This document shows positions 1 through 11,000 of a DNA stretch of 34,357 nucleotides, piece after piece (position 1 is the stretch's first letter; each line of letters opens with the position of its first letter). The position numbers and the translations under genes were made by a program. Source of the stretch: Phaeoceros laevis (lineage: Eukaryota > Anthocerotophyta > Anthocerotopsida > Notothyladales). The stretch spans positions 1-34,357 of the forward strand of contig JBNGIQ010005208.1 of the NCBI GenBank assembly GCA_049999765.1, given 5' to 3'. Below the pieces are notes generated by a model, which saw only the letters and a list, made by a program, of their open reading frames with translations, was not told the origin of the DNA and ran no database searches.

Positions 1-118
1 CTGCCATCCGTGCGCAGGTGGGGTGGCAGGCCAGGTGGGGTGGGGTGGGGTGGGAGGCGGGGGGGTGGGGTGGCAGGCGGGGTGGTGGGATGGCAGGTGG
101 GGTGTTAGGCGGTGGAAC
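1..118. repeat. G-rich minisatellite
   Basis: About eight imperfect copies of a unit close to GGTGGGGTGGCAGGC fill the left edge of the window. Runs of four or more G recur every few bases, so the plus strand could form G-quadruplexes. No coding frame of interest crosses it. It lies beyond the truncated end of the gypsy element, so it may mark the breakpoint or simply be neighbouring satellite DNA. The array may continue past the window edge. Confidence 0.8.
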
Positions 119-154
119 CGGGACAGGGGAGGGAACCGGTTCCTTCCCGGGAAT

Positions 155-267
155 CCGTGTCAAATTTTTCTAAACACGGTATGCAGTTGACACAATTTGG
201 GCCGGTTTTGACACGGCTTGGTCTCTGGCCCTTTTTCCGTGTCAAAAGACGAGAACCGTGTCAAAAA
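155..267. repeat. Cluster of CCGTGTCAAA(A) motifs in both orientations
   Basis: CCGTGTCAAA occurs at 155-164, and CCGTGTCAAAA at 237-247 and 256-266. The reverse complement TTTTGACACGG lies at 206-216. The copies at 206-216 and 237-247 form a perfect 11-bp inverted repeat with a 20-nt loop. CCGTGT at 155 also pairs with ACACGG near 174-179. The cluster sits between the minisatellite and the truncated gypsy element. It could be a terminus of another mobile element, but I do not recognise the family. Confidence 0.65.
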
Positions 268-278
268 GGCCCTAAAGC

Positions 279-685
279 ATGATTCCTAGCCGTGATAGAT
301 TTGGCTTTTTTTTAGTAGTGCAGTCAGTTGTACCTGCAGCAATAGCCTTAAAGGCATCCCGAGCATCAGGATCAATAGTAAGGGCAGCTGAAATCTCATC
401 ATGTCATCCAGGCTGTCCCACTAATACTGTTTGGACTGCATCGAGTTCTACTCTACTCAAGGCATCTGCTGCTTTGTTCTCATTGCCTCGTTTGTACTTA
501 ACCTGAAAGGTAAATTGCTGGAAATACTCTAACCATCGGGCCTGCTTACGGGAAAGTAGAGGTTGCGTCTGCAAGAATACCAATGGACTATGGTCTGTTT
601 CGAGAGTGAAGGCCGTTCCTTCAACATAACAACGCCATTGCTTCAAAGCTAGAACCTGGCCAATGTCTCCTTTTTCGTGGGTTGC
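279..685 (-). pseudogene. pol: pol: RNase H remainder and truncated downstream linker
   Basis: Reading on in the same frame past the TGA at 686, the sequence has the HEK and ALKQWR stretch, then ETDHSPL and a region ending NKAADALSR, the classic C-terminal RNase H motifs of gypsy elements. Another in-frame TGA lies at 404-406. After it the frame stays open to about 270, resembling the acidic linker between RNase H and integrase. No integrase HHCC or DDE motif follows, so the element is truncated here. Confidence 0.8.
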
Positions 686-1777
686 TCAGTTGAGCTCTGC
701 ACCCTTCAACTTGCGGTTGAAATATGCAATGGGCTGTACCCCTTTACCTGTGTCCTGTTGCAAAACAGCCCCCGCAGCCTTGTCAGAAGCGTCAGTTGCA
801 ATGATAAAAGGGTAGTTCATGTTTAGATATGCAAGTACAGGGGTGCTGCTCAATGCATCCTTTAAAAATTCGAAGGCTGCTACTTCTTGACCCCATTGCC
901 ATTCTTGCTTATGCTGAAGTAATGCAGTGAGTGGAGCAGCCTTCTTGGCGAAGCCCTCCACGAATTTGCGATAATAGGACGCTAGGCCAAGAAATGATTG
1001 TAAGTCTTTAACATTACGGGGCTGGGGCCAAGCCCTAGCAGCAGCTACCTTATTAGGATCTACACAAACCTCATCCTGATCTATAATGTGGCCAAGATAC
1101 TCCATAGACGATGTAAAGAACTCATATTTTGAAGCTTGAGCATATAGTTGATGTAATCTAAGTCGATCGAAGACTTGCTGCAACTTATACAAGTGTTCCT
1201 GCTTGGTTCGACTATAAACAAGCACATCATCCAAGTACACCATTACACCTTGCCCGATTAAATCCCCGAAAACATCATTCATTAGTGATTGGAAGGTAGC
1301 TGGTGCGTTCACTAATCCAAAGCTCATGACAAGCCACTCATAGTGGCCGTACCTCATGCTGAAGGCCGTCTTCTCCACATCCTTAGGTGCTACGCGGATT
1401 TGGTGACAACCTGCAGCCAAGTCCAACTTGGAAAAGTAATGTGCCCCTGTCAGTTGCTCTAAGATCTCATCTATGCGTGGCAAGGGAAAACTGTTACGCT
1501 TTGTTATGTTGTTGAAGCCTCGGTAGTCCATACACATGCGCAGCCCACCATTTTTCTTGCGAGAGAATAAGATAGGTGCTCCATAAGGGGATTTCGAAGG
1601 TCGGATATAACCTTTCTGGAGAAGCTCCTCGGTCTGCCTCCTAGCTTCTGTGAGCTCCAGTGGCGACATCTGATATGGAGGCCTATGGGGTGGCTTTGTG
1701 CAACCCTCCACCAACTCAATCTTGTGATCCACCTCTCGGTATGGTGGCAGACCTGGAGGGAGCCCATCAACCACCAC
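686..1777 (-). pseudogene. pol: pol: reverse transcriptase and start of RNase H
   Basis: An open frame of 363 residues covers the gypsy reverse transcriptase. Visible motifs in order are the fingers region (KKNGGLRMCMDYR), motif A (YFSKLDLAAGCHQI), the FGLVNAPATFQ block, the catalytic YLDD box (YLDDVLVYS), the connection region (FLGLASYYRKFV) and the first RNase H aspartate (ATDASD). It ends at an in-frame TGA (686-688) close to where the RNase H catalytic glutamate would be. The same frame continues beyond the stop. Confidence 0.93.
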
Positions 1778-1801
1778 ATCGCGATTATTATCAAGAAGTT
1801 G

Positions 1802-2416
1802 CTAGATGTCTGGGTCTGGATGCTTACGGTGGTCAGTAGGCTGGATTTTGTCAACTGTCCGCTCCTTTATGATGAATAAAAAGGCCTCAGTCCCTAGCTG
1901 CTGCAGGTCTCGCCGTATCATTCGAGCTGTTACATGCTGCACAGTGACTGCTGGTGATGCATTTGCCCTACAAAGTCTCTCTGCTCGAACAACAACCTGC
2001 TCCTGCCCAAATCTTAGAAGTAGCTCTCTAGTACTCCTAGTAATAGCAGGATCATGCTGCTTAAGCCATGGCATGCCTAAAATAATATCATACTCCTTTC
2101 TGAGATCTGTAACAGTGAAATGCATAGAAGAAACAAATTTCCCTAGTCTGAGATTTACCTTCCTGCTTAAGGTAGCCGGTGCAGTAGTTTGTGTACCATT
2201 AGCCATATCTACTACTCCACAAACCTGGCCAGTATCAACCTCCAGATGCTTTGCTAGCTCTCTAGACATAAAGTTGCTGCTAGCCCCGCAGTCTATTAAC
2301 ACCTGACAATGGCTTCCATTAATTTTACCTCGTACCTTAAACAGCTCACATACCTCCATCTGTGTTGCGCACTCTTGCTGCTTCTGGTTGGGAAGTTTGA
2401 TACCCCCAGTGGCCAT
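1802..2416 (-). pseudogene. pol: pol: retroviral-type aspartic protease domain
   Basis: This 204-residue frame contains the active-site sequence LIDCGASSNF, with the D-x-G-A core of retropepsin-like proteases, and a later hydrophobic stretch ending ILGMPWL that matches the flap/ILG region of gypsy proteases. It ends at a stop before the reverse transcriptase frame, so protease and RT are no longer joined. It is part of the decayed gypsy element. Confidence 0.85.
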
Positions 2417-2639
2417 CCCTGCTACTACTGGGGGCTGTCGTTTACTGATTCAGATGAAGTGTCCTCCTCATGTTGCTGTGGGCACTCACAAGATTGAGCA
2501 TCTACTGCATTTAACTGTCGGGGCTGCCAGCGCTGGTTATTGCCCCACCCTATCGGGGGGTTTCCTCGACCTGCTGGTGTAGGATTACCTCGCCCGTGCC
2601 TCTGCCAGCTCCAGGCCTTGGGCATGCTGGAGGTTTCGA

Positions 2640-3703
2640 GCAATCACTAGCTCGGTGCCCCCGTTCATTGCAGTTGTAGCAATTTCCACGGAACTCCATC
2701 GCACCCAGCTCCATGGGTGTTGGACCACTTGAGCTTGCCTCTACTGTTGGTGGCCTGTGACTACCCCAGCCTGCCCAATTCTAGGACCTTGTCCCATACA
2801 TCAATGCTTCTGTACGCTCTGCAATTAATATCGCTTCTTGTAAGGTAGCAGGATTGCGAATTTGTACCTCTCGTTTGATTGCCTCCTTCAACCCGTCTTT
2901 GTACCTGTCCACCTTATCGTCCTCCAGCATGTCCGGGATGTTCAAAATTATGTCTAAGAACTCAGAAGTGTAGGTGGCCACTGATCTCCTTTGAAAGGTC
3001 CTCTTAAGCTTGTCTCTAGCCACCAGCCGACTTTCCAACGGGACAAATTGGGCACGGATGCTAGCTAGAAAGTCCTCCAATGTCACCAAACGCGGCATCA
3101 CACCCCGTAGCACTTGGTTCTCTCTATGGATCCACCATACCAGTGTAGGCCCCTTGAGAAAGTCGTAGCTAAGGCCACCTGGCTGACTTCTGGAACGGCC
3201 CGCGAGAGCATGTACGTTCGTACCTGGTGCATCCACTGCTCAATGAGAGCAGCGTCCCTCCGCCCATCATACTGGTCAGGTGCCTTTGCTTTCGCCGGGA
3301 CCATTCCTACTTGCGCTTGGACTGCGGCCACCATGGGAGCCACTACATTTTGCACTGCGGCCTGTTGCGCCTCGGCGGCCTGCTGGGTGGCGACCTGCTG
3401 CACTGTGGCCGCCTGTGCCATGGCCGCCTGCTGGGCCGCGGCATTTTGTGCCGCCTCTGCTTGTACCGTAGCGGCCTCCCTTTCCAATGCTGCAGTCTCC
3501 GCTGCCTCCTTTGCACGCTTCACAGCCTCCTGCTGGTCAAACAACATCATTTCCAACTCGATGATCCTTGCTTCCCATTTTTCCAGGAGTCGTAAGGCCT
3601 CGGCTATGCTCGCGGGTAGGGGGTTCTGCCCCGCGCCTTCTCCAAAGTCTCCCATCTCACTTCCCGGGACGTCTCGCGTCCTAACTAGCTCAACAGCTAG
3701 CAC
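2640..3703 (-). pseudogene. gag: gag (capsid and nucleocapsid), frameshifted
   Basis: The upstream part (3703 to about 3150) holds an Ala/Gln-rich stretch and the start of a retrotransposon gag domain. The domain continues in another frame from about 3170 down to 2784, with the gag-type WW and RNA-binding region motifs (TLVWW, ...AQFVP). The shift lies near 3150-3180. An in-frame TAG at 2781-2783 then separates it from a CCHC zinc knuckle (C-X2-C-X4-H-X4-C) at 2640-2681 in the same frame. A second frame change follows the knuckle, before a Gly/Asn-rich linker (2425-2630). The product would be nonfunctional without suppression of these lesions. Confidence 0.8.
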
Positions 3704-4028
3704 CTCCCCCTCGCGCGCCCTCTTGTGCCTTCACTTGTGCGCCCTCTCGTGCCTCTACTTGCGCCCTCTCACGCCTTCACTTTTTGCCTCCTCGCGCGCC
3801 GTGCCACACATACAAAAAACACACACCCTCTTTTTCGCGCTGCACGCCTTGCACCTGGCCAATTCGTCCGCCACCTGATCAGGCCGTGGCCTGGCCAACA
3901 CCTCTAGAAGGAATTAAAAACAAACAAGTGCAATCCCGCGCGCCTCCTGCGTTCACACTTTCCAGGGTCTCAGCTTTTGGTAACGATCGCCATCCACGGT
4001 GGGATCGTGCTGCTTCCCTGCAGACTGA

Positions 4029-4040
4029 GCTCTGATACCA
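4029..4040 (-). other. Primer binding site, initiator tRNA-Met type
   Basis: The minus strand reads TGGTATCAGAGC, the standard plant retrotransposon primer site complementary to the 3' end of initiator methionine tRNA. It lies three bases inside the LTR end. It confirms the element's orientation and that 4044-4201 is the 5' LTR. Confidence 0.9.
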
Positions 4041-4043
4041 AAA

Positions 4044-4201
4044 TGTCACGTCTCCCGAAAACCAGTCCCTGTTTAGGGTTTTGGATTGCGTTAAATAATT
4101 CGGTAACTGCCAGTACGATCCAAGTTCATTCGACCGCATACTCGACCGATTATGTTCTGCCAGCTAACTTATAACCTAAAACACGAACAACCCTATTTAC
4201 A
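4044..4201 (-). repeat. 5' LTR of the gypsy element (158 bp)
   Basis: On the minus strand this segment starts TGTAAATAGG and ends GACGTGACA, so it carries the TG...CA ends with TGT/ACA symmetry expected of an LTR. It ends three bases before the primer binding site, which fixes its inner edge. Its outer edge abuts LINE coding sequence, which fixes the other. At 158 bp it is short for a plant gypsy LTR. The partner LTR is missing, so the length rests on these two junctions rather than on an alignment. Confidence 0.75.
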
Positions 4202-5560
4202 CCTGCCCCACAATGTACGCCTGAAAATATCTAATTCGTGACAGCTGCATCAACTGTAACTTCACTGCTTTTTCAGCAAACCTGTTTATGATTTCCCTTC
4301 TAATGGCTTCGTTTTCGTCCTCTATCATGCAGGGCACTCCCAAATGTTTGTGTGCTTCATTAGGACCGAGTTGCTTAACATGGCTGACACAATCCGGGAG
4401 GGTGCTAGGGAAATTGAGGACAAACATGATTGTTTTGTCCCAATTTACAATCAACCCCGATAGCAGGCCAAAGATGTCTATCTCTTCCATCACAGCTGTC
4501 AACGATTCTTCATCCACTTGCGACATCATCAAGGTATCGTGTGCGAAGCTTGAGATACGAATTTCTTCCCCTATCGGATCTAAAATGCCTTTGATAGCGT
4601 TGTTCCTTTTGACACTCCAGATCAGGAAGTCAGTCAGCAAAACAAAGAGGGCAGGGGCGAGTGGGCAACCTTGCCGTACAGATCTACCAATTGCAAATCT
4701 GTCCGTCATATCTCCGTTAACCACAATGCTTGCTCTTGCTTCTTCAGAGAGTACACATATCCAACGAACGAAGTTGGGTCCAAAGCCATATTGCTTCAAA
4801 CAGCACAAGAGGAAGGGCCAGGAAACCCTATCATATTCTTTGCTAAAGTCAAGAGATAGAAGGATCCCCGGTGTTTGCTGTTGATTCAGCCACACTTGGC
4901 TTCTCTAACCAGAAGCAGGTTATCAAGGATACAACGCCCTTTGATAAATCCTCTTTGTTCAGGATTGACCCACCCATCCATGTGTTTGGCAATCTGATTG
5001 GCAAGGACCTTAGCCAGCATTTTGTAGAAAGTCGTCAGGAGCGAGATACGTCTCTAATTCTCCACGGCAAGGTGAGCATTCTTTTTTGGTTGTAGGGTGA
5101 TCAGGCTTTTCATTAAAGTTTGAGCCCATTGTCCCCAACTTCCAAACTTCTTGAATGGTCCTCATGAGTATGTCCTTGACAAACTAACCCCAAAGGTAAA
5201 ATTCTGGAGGGATACCATCCTTACCCGGACTCTTACCCTTAGGCATGTCCTGCAATGCTCTTCGGACTTCATCTTTTGTAATCTCTGCCTCAAGTTCTGC
5301 ACGTTGGCTGGCAGTTAACTTCGAAGCAAATTGCGAGTAAGTGTTCTGCCAAGCTTGTTCCCATTGTGGATGTCTTTCCTCTGCTTTGTAGATACTTTCA
5401 TAGTAGTCTACAACATGCTGCTTCAAACTAGAATAGACAGATGACCTTCCTGGACATGCACTTGTGGGAAAACAGGAATGAAGGAGGAGTGACGCTTTTT
5501 CTTAACAGTGGAGAAAAAGAATTTGCGCGGGACATCGCCTTCCAATATTATCTTTAGTAT
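4202..5560 (-). mobile_element. LINE (non-LTR retrotransposon) reverse transcriptase remnant
   Basis: The minus strand carries consecutive pieces of a plant LINE ORF2. Near 5430-5550 is the region between endonuclease and RT (FFFSTVKKKR). At 5184-5426 are the N-terminal RT blocks (ALQDMPKGKSPGKDGIPPEF). Near 4900-5060 is the NPEQRGFIKGRCILDN block, and at 4199-4895 are motif A (LDFSKEYDRVSW), motif B (RQGCPLAPALF) and motif C. Motif C reads SSFAHDTL where the family has F/Y-A-D-D, so a catalytic aspartate is replaced by histidine. Frame breaks occur near 4895-4905 and near 5427. Endonuclease and poly(A) tail are missing, and the C-terminal part is cut off by the gypsy LTR. Confidence 0.88.
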
Positions 5561-5780
5561 TACTATTGATATTAGGATTGTTATTAGTAGATTTCGGTAT
5601 TACTTTTAATATAGGATTGTTGTTAGTTATGTATATAGGTAATGAACTCCGGTAAAGGATTTCGTAAAAAAGCCACGCCAGCTTGCAAGGAAAAACAACT
5701 TTTTACATGCTAGACCTCGGGAAGTGGCTGCAACAACGAACGTGAACTCATTGCAAGTTAAGTGGCTGCAACGACGAACG
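5558..5780. repeat. Short direct repeats with 38-39 bp period
   Basis: An AT-rich 30-bp sequence beginning GTATTACT is duplicated at 5558-5588 and 5597-5626, a period of 39. A second pair, AAGTGGCTGCAACaACGAACG, occurs at 5722-5742 and 5760-5780, a period of 38. The segment lies just beyond the LINE remnant and could be a remnant of another element. I do not recognise a family. Confidence 0.55.
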
Positions 5781-8038
5781 CGGGTTGCACTTCCTTGCCC
5801 CTCCGTACATATGCCCCCCTCCCATGCCTGTGCTCCAGCAGCCCATCCCCTCAAGGGATTCAACATGCCCTATCTTCCTCCTTCAACATGTTCATTGCGT
5901 GAATTATTTTTTTGATATACGATTATTAATTAGAAATACGAGAAAATACGCTGTCACACGGAATTTGAATGCTACATTTTTAACGTGATATATGTAGCAA
6001 AAAAAATGCCGTTTCATAGGAGGCGGCTACTAAGGGCGGGTGGACAAGGCCTTAAGGGTTGCATTTGCACCTTCAGATTTGAATGGACACAATAGTGCAA
6101 TTCATATAACTCATCCACACATTGAGGTGCTTGGAGGATCATGGATTCATGGCACACCTACAAGAAACAAAATTGCACCCTAGACATGTAGGCCAGTGTG
6201 CTGGAGGATATTGGGAAATTTCGTTTGAGCTGTATGAAGGCTATGGCGTTGGTTTCAGGCCCGGCTGAGACTGGCTGGCTAAAGGATGGGGGGCCTCCCA
6301 GGTTTAGATGAGCGAGGATGCCATGTGGTACAGGACAATCCGACTTCTTATTCTAGATGGCTGACTTCTCGTGGTGCGGTGCGGTGCCTCTTCTGTACTG
6401 TAGTTTAGTGGTATAGTGGAGACAAGGCGTATGTGTCGGGGACTGGAGTTGCCGCCACATGGCGGACACTCCGAAGGAAGAGCGTGTTCCTTGGACTGAC
6501 GCCATTCTTCTGTATGCTGGTCCCATAAAAAGCTTCGCTTCCAACTCGCCAGTTCTGTAGAATCCACCACTGGCAGTTCGAAGAAATATGCTGTAGGCCC
6601 TTCTTCACAAGGAGAATTGAACTTCATTGATGAAGCACGAACGGACCAGTCACTAGTATCTGGGCCCGCGAGAGTCGAGAGTCGAGACCCCGGCTGTGGA
6701 TAGCCTCCACCGTGAGCTCGGGCCTCCAAGTGGCGGTACAGCAGGAATGACAAGTCGTCCGTGAAAATCTTTCTGACAGCAAACGTTAAACAGTTAATTA
6801 TGAAAATCCAGTTGCCACATCACTGTGTGATGGAGGGCTTCCGTAATGGAGGGACGGGACGTATGATCCAGCCTGGAACATCCGAGCACTAGTGTGGTGG
6901 GAGGAAATGCTGCATTGAGCCGTCTACAGTACGTGCTTCCGTCGTTCGTGCTAGGCAGTGGACCCACGTTCGGTTGCGTTCTAATCGTGACTGTTGTCTC
7001 TCACTTGTCTGTGGGATGATGGCCCCCGCGCCTAAGCTGGCCGGCGCTGTTGTCTTGCTGCTGGTTGCTGATTTGCCCGTCTTCGCGGCCTCCTTGCTTT
7101 CATCAGATCGGAGCAGAATATTTCCTCGGCTCCTCCGCACAGCTATCATCACAGGGCTTTTTGGATCACGGGTGACACGGTGTAATCGAATTGTCCTCAT
7201 CAGGACGCGGTTTTGGTCGGCCTTCACTTCCGCGGTCAGTCTCTGGATTTTGTCGGGAACTGCGCCTATGGAGGGCAGAGAAGATGATCCAGCTCACATC
7301 GTTCATTGCGCTGAAATGATGTGAGCCATGAGTTCACCTTTGGCTCTGTCACCAGTGCAGTCCCCACAGGAGAGGAGCTTTGTGAAATGAATGCGGATCA
7401 GTGCAAGAAAGATGGTCACCAATTTTCTTGTTGGCAAATTGGAGGAAGCAATCAGCTGGGATGCATAGGGCTCGCGGTTCAAAGGGACGAAAATGCTGGA
7501 GCACAGGATCTGGAGCGCACATTTGAATTTATCGCCGGGCTACTAGTTTGGAGAATTGAGTTTTTAGGAGCTTCAAGGCACCTGGCGATCAGGATAGAGG
7601 ATTGACGTTCCAGACTCTTTGACAGGATGGTAAGCCAGGGACCTTGCAGATTTGAGCTCGATTTGCTCATAACGGAACAGCTAAGAGCAGAACAATCAGG
7701 CGTCATTCCGGCCCTTCTTGACGCTCCCTCGTGTGAAGCTAGGGCAATTAGATTTCAGCAGGACGCGCCCGAATCAGGTTCCATGAATTGCAGCACTGGT
7801 TTCACGGAGAATGAGCGTTGAGTACCCCACTGATTGAGTACTCATGAAGATCCTGCAATTTCAGGATCTTTAAACCACCAGTTGATTGATTCGCGTAAAC
7901 AGGTGACTTGAGGCATGAGGTTGAATCTTGAAGTTCAAGAAGCATCTGGTCACTGTTTTTGGCCAGACCACAGATCACAAACCTTGAAAGTGCACCAGAC
8001 AGCGTGAGGTGCCTCATCTCGCTGGAAGCGTAAACTAA
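5781..8038. other. Intergenic region without recognisable gene
   Basis: Several open frames of 60-150 codons occur here, including one of 149 codons on the minus strand at 6304-6753. None shows a domain, low-complexity pattern or splice structure that I can recognise. The right part (about 7300-8038) must contain the promoter and 5' leader of the receptor kinase that starts at 8039. I cannot place a TATA box or transcription start with confidence. Confidence 0.5.
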
Positions 8039-11000
8039 ATGTCAGGAATGTGGTCCAGTATTGTTTCCTCTTTGGCTTTAGTTCTCGTCCTCGGAGCGAT
8101 TGCGGGTGGTGAGGCAGCGATTGTCTCTGTAGACGGTAATTCTTAACTTGGACCAGTATTGATTTCACTCCCGTCTCGTCTGAGAAACCTCTTTAGCTCG
8201 TTCCATTTCTTTGTCCTCCAGAAGCTCCGTTGCTGGCACTCAAGGCAAGCATTCAGCAAGACCCGTTGCATGCGCTGGATGATTGGGTAGATGGAGGACT
8301 TTGCACGAATTGGAGCCATGTCGTGTGCGATGTCAACAATAGAGTTGTCAAACTGTACGTTACTCCACCTAGTTTTCTGGTCTCCTAATGCAGTCTTATG
8401 ATGATGCACGCTGCTGAGATGAAAAGTGGAGAAGGCACCAAGATATGACTATTGCGTGCACCTGACTGTCTATCCAGAAACTTGCAAGACAAGCTACTCG
8501 TTGCCCCTGCAATCAGTTCTAACCTGAGCAGGCTTTCGTTCCTCCAAGACTTGTGAGTGCACTAGACGAACATTTGATTCCTGAAAAGTGCGGGTCAGAC
8601 TTTGGCTCATCATCCCAATGCATGTGGAGTCACAGAATAGATTTTTCGCCAGCTTAATCCTGCTTGTTACTTACAGAAACTTACAGAACAACAGTTTCAG
8701 TGGGCTAATACCTGCTGATCTTGGAGAGTTACCACTCCTTCAACAGTTGTAAGTTCTGCTGGTCTCTGAATACCTGTCGTGGACATGAATGTATTGGATT
8801 TGCTTGATTTGTACCAATTTAAGTGCAACAGATAAGTTTTGAACAATGCTTTGGGTATAATGAGTTTTATATATGTATCAAAGGTCTCCATACACACAGC
8901 ATCCGATTACTAATGAGCTTGGTACTATGTTCGTGTTCAGGAGGCTCGGTCTCAATCCTTTGAACGGGAGAATTCCATTTGAGTTGCTTACCCTGGCTGG
9001 CCTTTTCCATCTGTAAGTACAACCTACTTTTTGACATGTAAGCACGACCTTCTAGATCTGTGTCCAAATTTCTGAATTTTCTGCCCTTGCATCCCGGTGA
9101 AGTGGAGAGAAGTTTTCTAAAACTCGAGACTCCCTGTGGTGTAGCAATATTGCGAGAACAAATGTGTCGGGGAACTTATCACCAAGTGTGTCTAATCTCA
9201 TTAACATGTCATTTCTGTAAGCCTTTCATACAGACTTTCTTGGTTTTCTATGTTGAAGTCTGAAATTAATTGAATGGCAGCCTCGTTTGATCGTCAAGAC
9301 TGTTGAAGTAGTTTTGCTTTTGCAACCTAGAACTAGGGTATGACAAGAAGCAATACTGACGTGTTTTTTTCCGTTTTCAAGCTTCCTTGACAACACGCAG
9401 TTGAGTGGACCAATTCCAGAGGATATCGGGATGCTAACAAAGCTCCAGAAACTGTAAGATTTTGTGGTGGTCTTGCAGAAAGCAATGATATGTTGTCGGT
9501 AGACCGGGGTCCAAACACTGATTCGCAGATCGTTCCATGATATTAGAAGACTTTTTCAGGATTTCCCAGGACAGGGAGCCAGCCGGTTCACTGGGCCATT
9601 GCCGGAATCACTCGGGACACTTACCTCGCTTACAGAACTGTAAGTTTGACCCTGACAGTGCAATAGCTCCTCTAATTTGTTTCTATGTGAACCAAGCTTG
9701 CCCTACAAAAGAAATGAGTTCTGACATGCAATTTGGTTCAGGAATGTGGCCAACAATGGACTCAGTGGGGTAATTCCCGATTCTTTGTCTAAGCTCCACA
9801 AGCTCAGCCTCATGTAAGTCCAAAAAACAAAGCAGCATATGCTTCTATGCACCACCACCTAAGTTTCTAAGTTTTTGTTCAAGTGAAGGCCGCTATAAAA
9901 GTTTGTTCTGGCGTTTGTTCTCGGAGCTTCTCTGGGGTCGTTCTCTGTAATAAAATTGTTCTGTCTGGACCACTACCGTGGTTTGCAAGAAGCTTAACCC
10001 TGTTGTTTGTTGCAGCAATGTCAGTGGAAACCAGTTTACTGGTGAGATCCCTCCAGGGGTTCTTCAGCTTCGATCTCTGAAAACCCTGTAAGCCATGACA
10101 TATATGGTCCGTCTGCATCTGGATGTCTTTAAATGTGTAGGATCCTGTAAAAGGGTGGTAGGAGAGATGAATGTCGCTGAACTATGGATTCTGTGAAATA
10201 GTGACATCAGCTCAAACAACTTCACTGGTACTATATCCCCTGGGTCTATCGTGACCTTTCGGTGAGCATCCAATACCTTTTTCAAGTTGTAATGCCTTCA
10301 TCAGCTGTTGTCCTGCTAGTTTCGTTTGCTGATGGTGGCTTATGCACCATGAGACAGATATGATAACAACCCATATTTGCAAATCGCCGGTCCTTGCACA
10401 AAGTCCTGTAACAGTTCGGGGAGGTCAAAGTCAAACATCCTTGTCATTGTTGCGATTCTACTTGCCATTTGTCTTGTGGGAGTGGTCGCTGGAGTTCTTG
10501 GCTGCACATGGTACTATAGAAGGANNNNNNNNNNNNNNNNNNNNNNNNNNNNNNNNNNNNNNNNNNNNNNNNNNNNNNNNNNNNNNNNNNNNNNNNNNNN
10601 NNNNNNNNNNNNNNNNNNNNNNNNNNNNNNNNNNNNNNNNNNNNNNNNNNNNNNNNNNNNNNNNNNNNNNNNNNNNNNNNNNNNNNNNNNNNNNNNNNNN
10701 NNNNNNNNNNNNNNNNNNNNNNNNNNNNNNNNNNNNNNNNNNNNNNNNNNNNNNNNNNNNNNNNNNNNNNNNNNNNNNNNNNNNNNNNNNNNNNNNNNNN
10801 NNNNNNNNNNNNNNNNNNNNNNNNNNNNNNNNNNNNNNNNNNNNNNNNNNNNNNNNNNNNNNNNNNNNNNNNNNNNNNNNNNNNNNNNNNNNNNNNNNNN
10901 NNNNNNNNNNNNNNNNNNNNNNNNTGGTACTATAGAAGGAGGGGAGCAGCTACAAAACCCAAGCACCAGACTCGAACCCAAAGTATGTCCAGTCTTTTTC

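Larger units (their letters stand above)
280..4201 (-). mobile_element. Truncated, decayed Ty3/gypsy LTR retrotransposon
   Basis: On the minus strand the order is LTR, tRNA primer site, leader, gag with zinc knuckle, aspartic protease, reverse transcriptase, RNase H. This is the gag-pol order of Ty3/gypsy (Metaviridae-type) elements. Integrase, polypurine tract and the second LTR are absent: recognisable pol sequence runs out around 280-350, where unrelated repeats begin. Frames are broken by several stops and shifts, so the copy cannot encode a full polyprotein. It runs opposite to the receptor kinase gene and is probably inert. Confidence 0.9.

Noticed and set aside
3114-3878. 254-codon plus-strand frame rich in Cys, Ala and Ser
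   Set aside because: It is the antisense of the Ala/Gln-rich gag region. Its composition is explained by reading that repeat-like sequence backwards.
6304-6753. 149-codon minus-strand frame
   Set aside because: No recognisable family, signal peptide or repeats, and two other frames of the same stretch are also open. Treated as chance.
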